Source: Pseudomonas sp. sp1636 (GTDB lineage Bacteria; Pseudomonadota; Gammaproteobacteria; Pseudomonadales; Pseudomonadaceae). From it: 64,000 nt of DNA. The position numbers and the translations under genes were made by a program. Location of the stretch: contig NZ_JARRAB010000012.1 of the NCBI RefSeq assembly GCF_030376615.1, positions 1 through 64,000 on the forward strand. The letters are read 5' to 3'. A model generated the notes under the pieces. That model ran no database searches, was not told where the DNA came from, and was given only the letters and a program-made list of their open reading frames with translations. The first letter of the stretch is position 1. Every line of letters starts with the position of its first letter. Below are positions 61,465 through 64,000 of the stretch, one piece after another.

Positions 61465-61492
61465 CTTGAAATCCTGGCGGTTGCCCCCATCT
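61465..61492 (+). promoter_or_regulatory. sigma-32 (RpoH) promoter of htpG
   Basis: CTTGAAA, a 13-bp spacer and CCCCATCT match the heat-shock sigma consensus. It ends 53 bp before the htpG start. Confidence 0.88.
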
Positions 61493-61544
61493 GCATGACA
61501 CCCGCCGGATTTCGGCTTAGTCAACAATGTGGAGTTAAACGACC

Positions 61545-63464
61545 ATGAGTGTGGAAACTCAAAAAGAAACCCTGGGCTTCCAGACCGAGGTGAAGCAGAT
61601 GCTTCACCTGATGATCCATTCGATGTATTCGAATAAGGAAATCTTCCTCCGGGAACTGATTTCCAACGCCTCGGATGCGACCGATAAGCTGCGCTTCGAA
61701 GCGCTGGCCAAGCCCGAGTTGCTGGAAGGCGGTGCCGAGCTGAAGATTCGCATCAGCTTCGATACCGAAGCCAAGACCGTCACCCTCGAAGACAACGGTA
61801 TCGGCATGAACCGCGAGGAGGCGATCGCCCACCTTGGCACCATCGCCAAGTCGGGCACCGCCGATTTCCTCCAGCATCTGTCCGGCGACCAGAAGAAAGA
61901 TTCGCACCTGATCGGCCAGTTCGGCGTGGGCTTCTATTCGGCCTTCATCGTCGCCGACAAGGTCGACGTGTTCAGCCGCCGTGCCGGCCTGGCGGCCAGC
62001 GAAGGCGTGCATTGGGCGTCCAAGGGCGAGGGCGAGTTCGAGATTGCCACTGTCGACAAGGCCGAGCGCGGCACCCGTATCGTCCTGCACCTGAAGAAAG
62101 GCGAGGAAGAGTTCGCCGACGCTTGGCGCCTGCGCAACATCATCAAGAAATACTCCGACCATATCGCCCTGCCGATCGAGCTGCCGAAAGAGTCCCATGC
62201 TGCTCTGGAGAACGATGCAGAGGCCGACAAGCCGGCCGAGCCTGCGTGGGAAACCGTCAACCGCGCCAGCGCGCTCTGGACCCGCCCGCGCAGCGAGGTC
62301 AAGGACGAGGAGTACCAGGAGTTCTACAAACACGTTGCCCACGATTTCGACAACCCGCTGACCTGGAGCCACAACAAGGTCGAGGGCAAGCTGGAATACA
62401 CCTCGCTGCTTTTTGTCCCGGGCCGCGCGCCGTTCGACCTGTACCAGCGCGACGCCTCCAAGGGCCTCAAGCTGTATGTGCAGCGCGTGTTCATCATGGA
62501 TCAGGCCGACGAGTTCCTGCCGTTGTACCTGCGCTTCATCAAGGGCGTGGTCGACTCCAACGACCTGTCGCTGAACATTTCCCGCGAGATCCTGCAGAAG
62601 GATCCGGTGATCGACTCGATGAAGTCGGCGCTGACCAAGCGCGTGCTGGACATGCTGGAAAAACTGGCGAAGAACGATGCCGAGCAGTATCAGGCGTTCT
62701 GGAAGAACTTCGGCCAGGTGCTCAAGGAAGGTCCGGCGGAAGATTTCGCCAACAAGGAGAAGATCGCCGGTTTGCTGCGTTTCGCCTCCACCAGCAGCGA
62801 CGCGGGCGAGCAGAGCGTGGCCCTGTCCGACTACCTCGGCCGTATGCAGGAAGGCCAGGACAAGATCTACTACCTCTCCGGCGAGTCCTACGCCCAGGTC
62901 AAGAACAGCCCGCACCTGGAAGTGTTCCGCAAGAAAGGCATCGAGGTACTGCTGCTCACCGACCGTATCGACGAGTGGCTGATGAGCTACCTCACCGAGT
63001 TCGACGGCAAGCACTTCGTCGATATCGCCCGCGGCGACCTGGATCTGGGCAAGCTGGACTCGGCAGAGGACAAGCAGGCCCAGGAAGAAGTGGCCAAGGC
63101 TAAAGAAGGCCTGGTCGAGCGCCTGAAAACCGCGCTGGGCGAGCAGGTCGCCGAGGTGCGGGTATCGCACCGCCTCACCGATTCGCCGGCGATCCTGGCC
63201 ATCGGCGAGCAGGATCTGGGCTTGCAGATGCGCCAAATTCTCGAAGCCAGCGGGCAGAAGGTGCCGGAGTCCAAGCCGATCTTCGAGTTCAACCCCAACC
63301 ATCCGCTGATCGAGAAGCTGGATGCCGAGCCGGACGAAGAGCGTTTCGCCGACCTCAGCCACATCCTCTTCGACCAAGCCGCGCTGGCGGCCGGTGATAG
63401 CCTGAAAGATCCGGCGGCCTACGTGCAGCGCTTGAACAAGCTGCTGGTCGAGCTTTCCGCCTAA
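61545..63464 (+). CDS. htpG: chaperone HtpG (Hsp90 family)
   Basis: 639 residues. The GHKL ATPase domain shows [26 protein letters not shown] and [11 protein letters not shown]. The middle domain contains the catalytic-loop segment [10 protein letters not shown], and the C-terminal dimerisation domain is present. It folds client proteins at high temperature, in line with its sigma-32 promoter. Confidence 0.98.
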   Translation: MSVETQKETLGFQTEVKQMLHLMIHSMYSNKEIFLRELISNASDATDKLRFEALAKPELLEGGAELKIRISFDTEAKTVTLEDNGIGMNREEAIAHLGTIAKSGTADFLQHLSGDQKKDSHLIGQFGVGFYSAFIVADKVDVFSRRAGLAASEGVHWASKGEGEFEIATVDKAERGTRIVLHLKKGEEEFADAWRLRNIIKKYSDHIALPIELPKESHAALENDAEADKPAEPAWETVNRASALWTRPRSEVKDEEYQEFYKHVAHDFDNPLTWSHNKVEGKLEYTSLLFVPGRAPFDLYQRDASKGLKLYVQRVFIMDQADEFLPLYLRFIKGVVDSNDLSLNISREILQKDPVIDSMKSALTKRVLDMLEKLAKNDAEQYQAFWKNFGQVLKEGPAEDFANKEKIAGLLRFASTSSDAGEQSVALSDYLGRMQEGQDKIYYLSGESYAQVKNSPHLEVFRKKGIEVLLLTDRIDEWLMSYLTEFDGKHFVDIARGDLDLGKLDSAEDKQAQEEVAKAKEGLVERLKTALGEQVAEVRVSHRLTDSPAILAIGEQDLGLQMRQILEASGQKVPESKPIFEFNPNHPLIEKLDAEPDEERFADLSHILFDQAALAAGDSLKDPAAYVQRLNKLLVELSA

Positions 63465-63516
63465 TACCCCTGGTAATGAAAAGCCCGCTGCTGCGGGTTG
63501 CTCAGAGGCCACCCCC

Positions 63517-63556
63517 ACACCCTGCGCGGGCTATGCTTGCGCAGGGTGTTTTGTTT
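63517..63556 (+). terminator. terminator of htpG
   Basis: ACACCCTGCGC and GCGCAGGGTGT form a perfect 11-bp stem, followed by TTTTGTTT. Confidence 0.92.
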
Positions 63557-63590
63557 GCGGGGCCATCGTGAACGCGTTAGCGCTGCTAGC

Positions 63591-63647
63591 AGGCCGTTGA
63601 AAAATGTAGGCGAGGCAGCCAAGACAAGGCAGAAATGGCCGAAACCG
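63591..63647 (+). repeat. AACAGGCCGTTG-family repeat, partial copy (3)
   Basis: Reads AGCAGGCCGTTGAAAAATG, then TAGGCGAGGCAGCC, ending near ATGGCCGAAA. It is nearly identical to the copies at 22379-22437 and 36923-37068. Only the left end is present; no right inverted repeat follows. Here it does not supply a stop codon. Confidence 0.8.
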
Positions 63648-63908
63648 CTGCTGGTCGCGCGGGCGTTCAAGGCCATGCCCGTGCAGTTCGATGAGCTGTT
63701 CGCCGCGCCCTGGGCGGCGCGGGATCAGCGCGGCAATTCCAGGCGCACGGTTTTCCCGGGTACCTCGGGCCAGCCTCACCCAGGGCCGATGGGCTGCAGC
63801 CGCGGGGGCGTCTGCCGAATGGGTGCGCGATTGAGCAGGGTTCTGCGCGCTGAACTTGCCGGGCGTCTGCTGGGTCTATGCTGCTCATGCTGTCAGAAGG
63901 ATACCCGC
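63648..63908. other. degenerate stretch after the repeat
   Basis: A frame downstream of the repeat reads LLVARAFKAMPVQFDELFAA with no start or complete domain. It could be the remnant of a gene cut by the repeat, but I cannot identify a family. Otherwise only the upstream region of the next gene. Confidence 0.3.
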
Positions 63909-64000
63909 ATGCATCTGCTGCCTTTGAGTTGCCTGCTGTTGCTCGGCCTGGCTGCGAGCAGCGCGCATGCCCGCGATTATCGCTACAGCGATGCGCACCT
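63909..64000 (+). CDS. partial gene: probable exported amidohydrolase
   Basis: The first 30 codons only, cut by the window end. A signal peptide (MHLLPLSCLLLLGLAASSAHA) would be cleaved before RDYRYSDAHL. The DAHL at the cut fits the first metal-binding motif (DxHxH) of exported amidohydrolase-like proteins, but only part of the motif is visible. Confidence 0.6.
   Translation, partial: MHLLPLSCLLLLGLAASSAHARDYRYSDAH

Overview
The window looks like chromosomal DNA of a Pseudomonas species. It is GC-rich, and its TCA-cycle block (gltA, divergent sdhCDAB, sucAB, lpdG, sucCD, then braB) has the order I recall from P. aeruginosa. The ffs/dnaX/ebfC/recR, aer/acnA and rlmM/tusA clusters and the protein sequences also fit. 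The exact species cannot be read from the sequence. I see no prophage, insertion sequence, CRISPR array, tRNA or rRNA gene.

Layout. 0.1-14.8 kb is the accessory part. It holds a divergent AraC-type regulator with a degenerate receiver domain, then a complete Tad/Flp pilus locus on the + strand: flp pilin, prepilin peptidase, an AAA ATPase, rcpC, rcpA secretin, a small lipoprotein, tadG-, tadE- and tadF-like genes, tadZ, tadA, tadB, tadC and tadD. Together these encode the pilin, its processing peptidase, the outer-membrane channel, the motor ATPase, the inner-membrane platform, the localisation factor and the minor pilins of a bundle-forming adhesion pilus. 15-21.5 kb carries HU, the SRP RNA, two small pseudomonad proteins, dnaX-ebfC-recR and an acyl-CoA dehydrogenase. 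21.7-29.2 kb carries a cold shock protein, an AraC remnant, an Aer-like energy-taxis receptor, acnA, rlmM, tusA and a gamma-glutamylcyclotransferase. 29.2-40.3 kb is a mixed housekeeping stretch: a DUF3080 lipoprotein, a MATE pump, pdxB, an ATP-NAD-kinase-like protein, a DCC protein, an ABC exporter, rhtA, ppnP, an exonuclease, a beta-hydroxyacid dehydrogenase and a YkgJ-like protein. 40.5-53.6 kb is the TCA block. 53.7-64 kb has a chemoreceptor, braB, DUF599 and MAPEG membrane proteins, a small lipoprotein, two thioesterases, a PA1595-like membrane protein, htpG and the start of a probable amidohydrolase.

Most unusual signals: (1) the Tad locus carries an extra winged-helix/AAA ATPase, a very small lipoprotein and an array of CGCAAAAA motifs upstream of flp, next to a regulator that cannot be phosphorylated in the usual way; (2) a three-copy small repeat family, one copy a complete 146-bp element with perfect 18-bp terminal inverted repeats, whose terminal TAA forms the stop codon of three adjacent genes; (3) clear sigma-28 promoters in front of both chemoreceptor genes and a sigma-32 promoter in front of htpG; (4) a 22-bp tandem repeat overlapping a near-consensus sdhC promoter; (5) an AraC-family C-terminal remnant beside one repeat copy.
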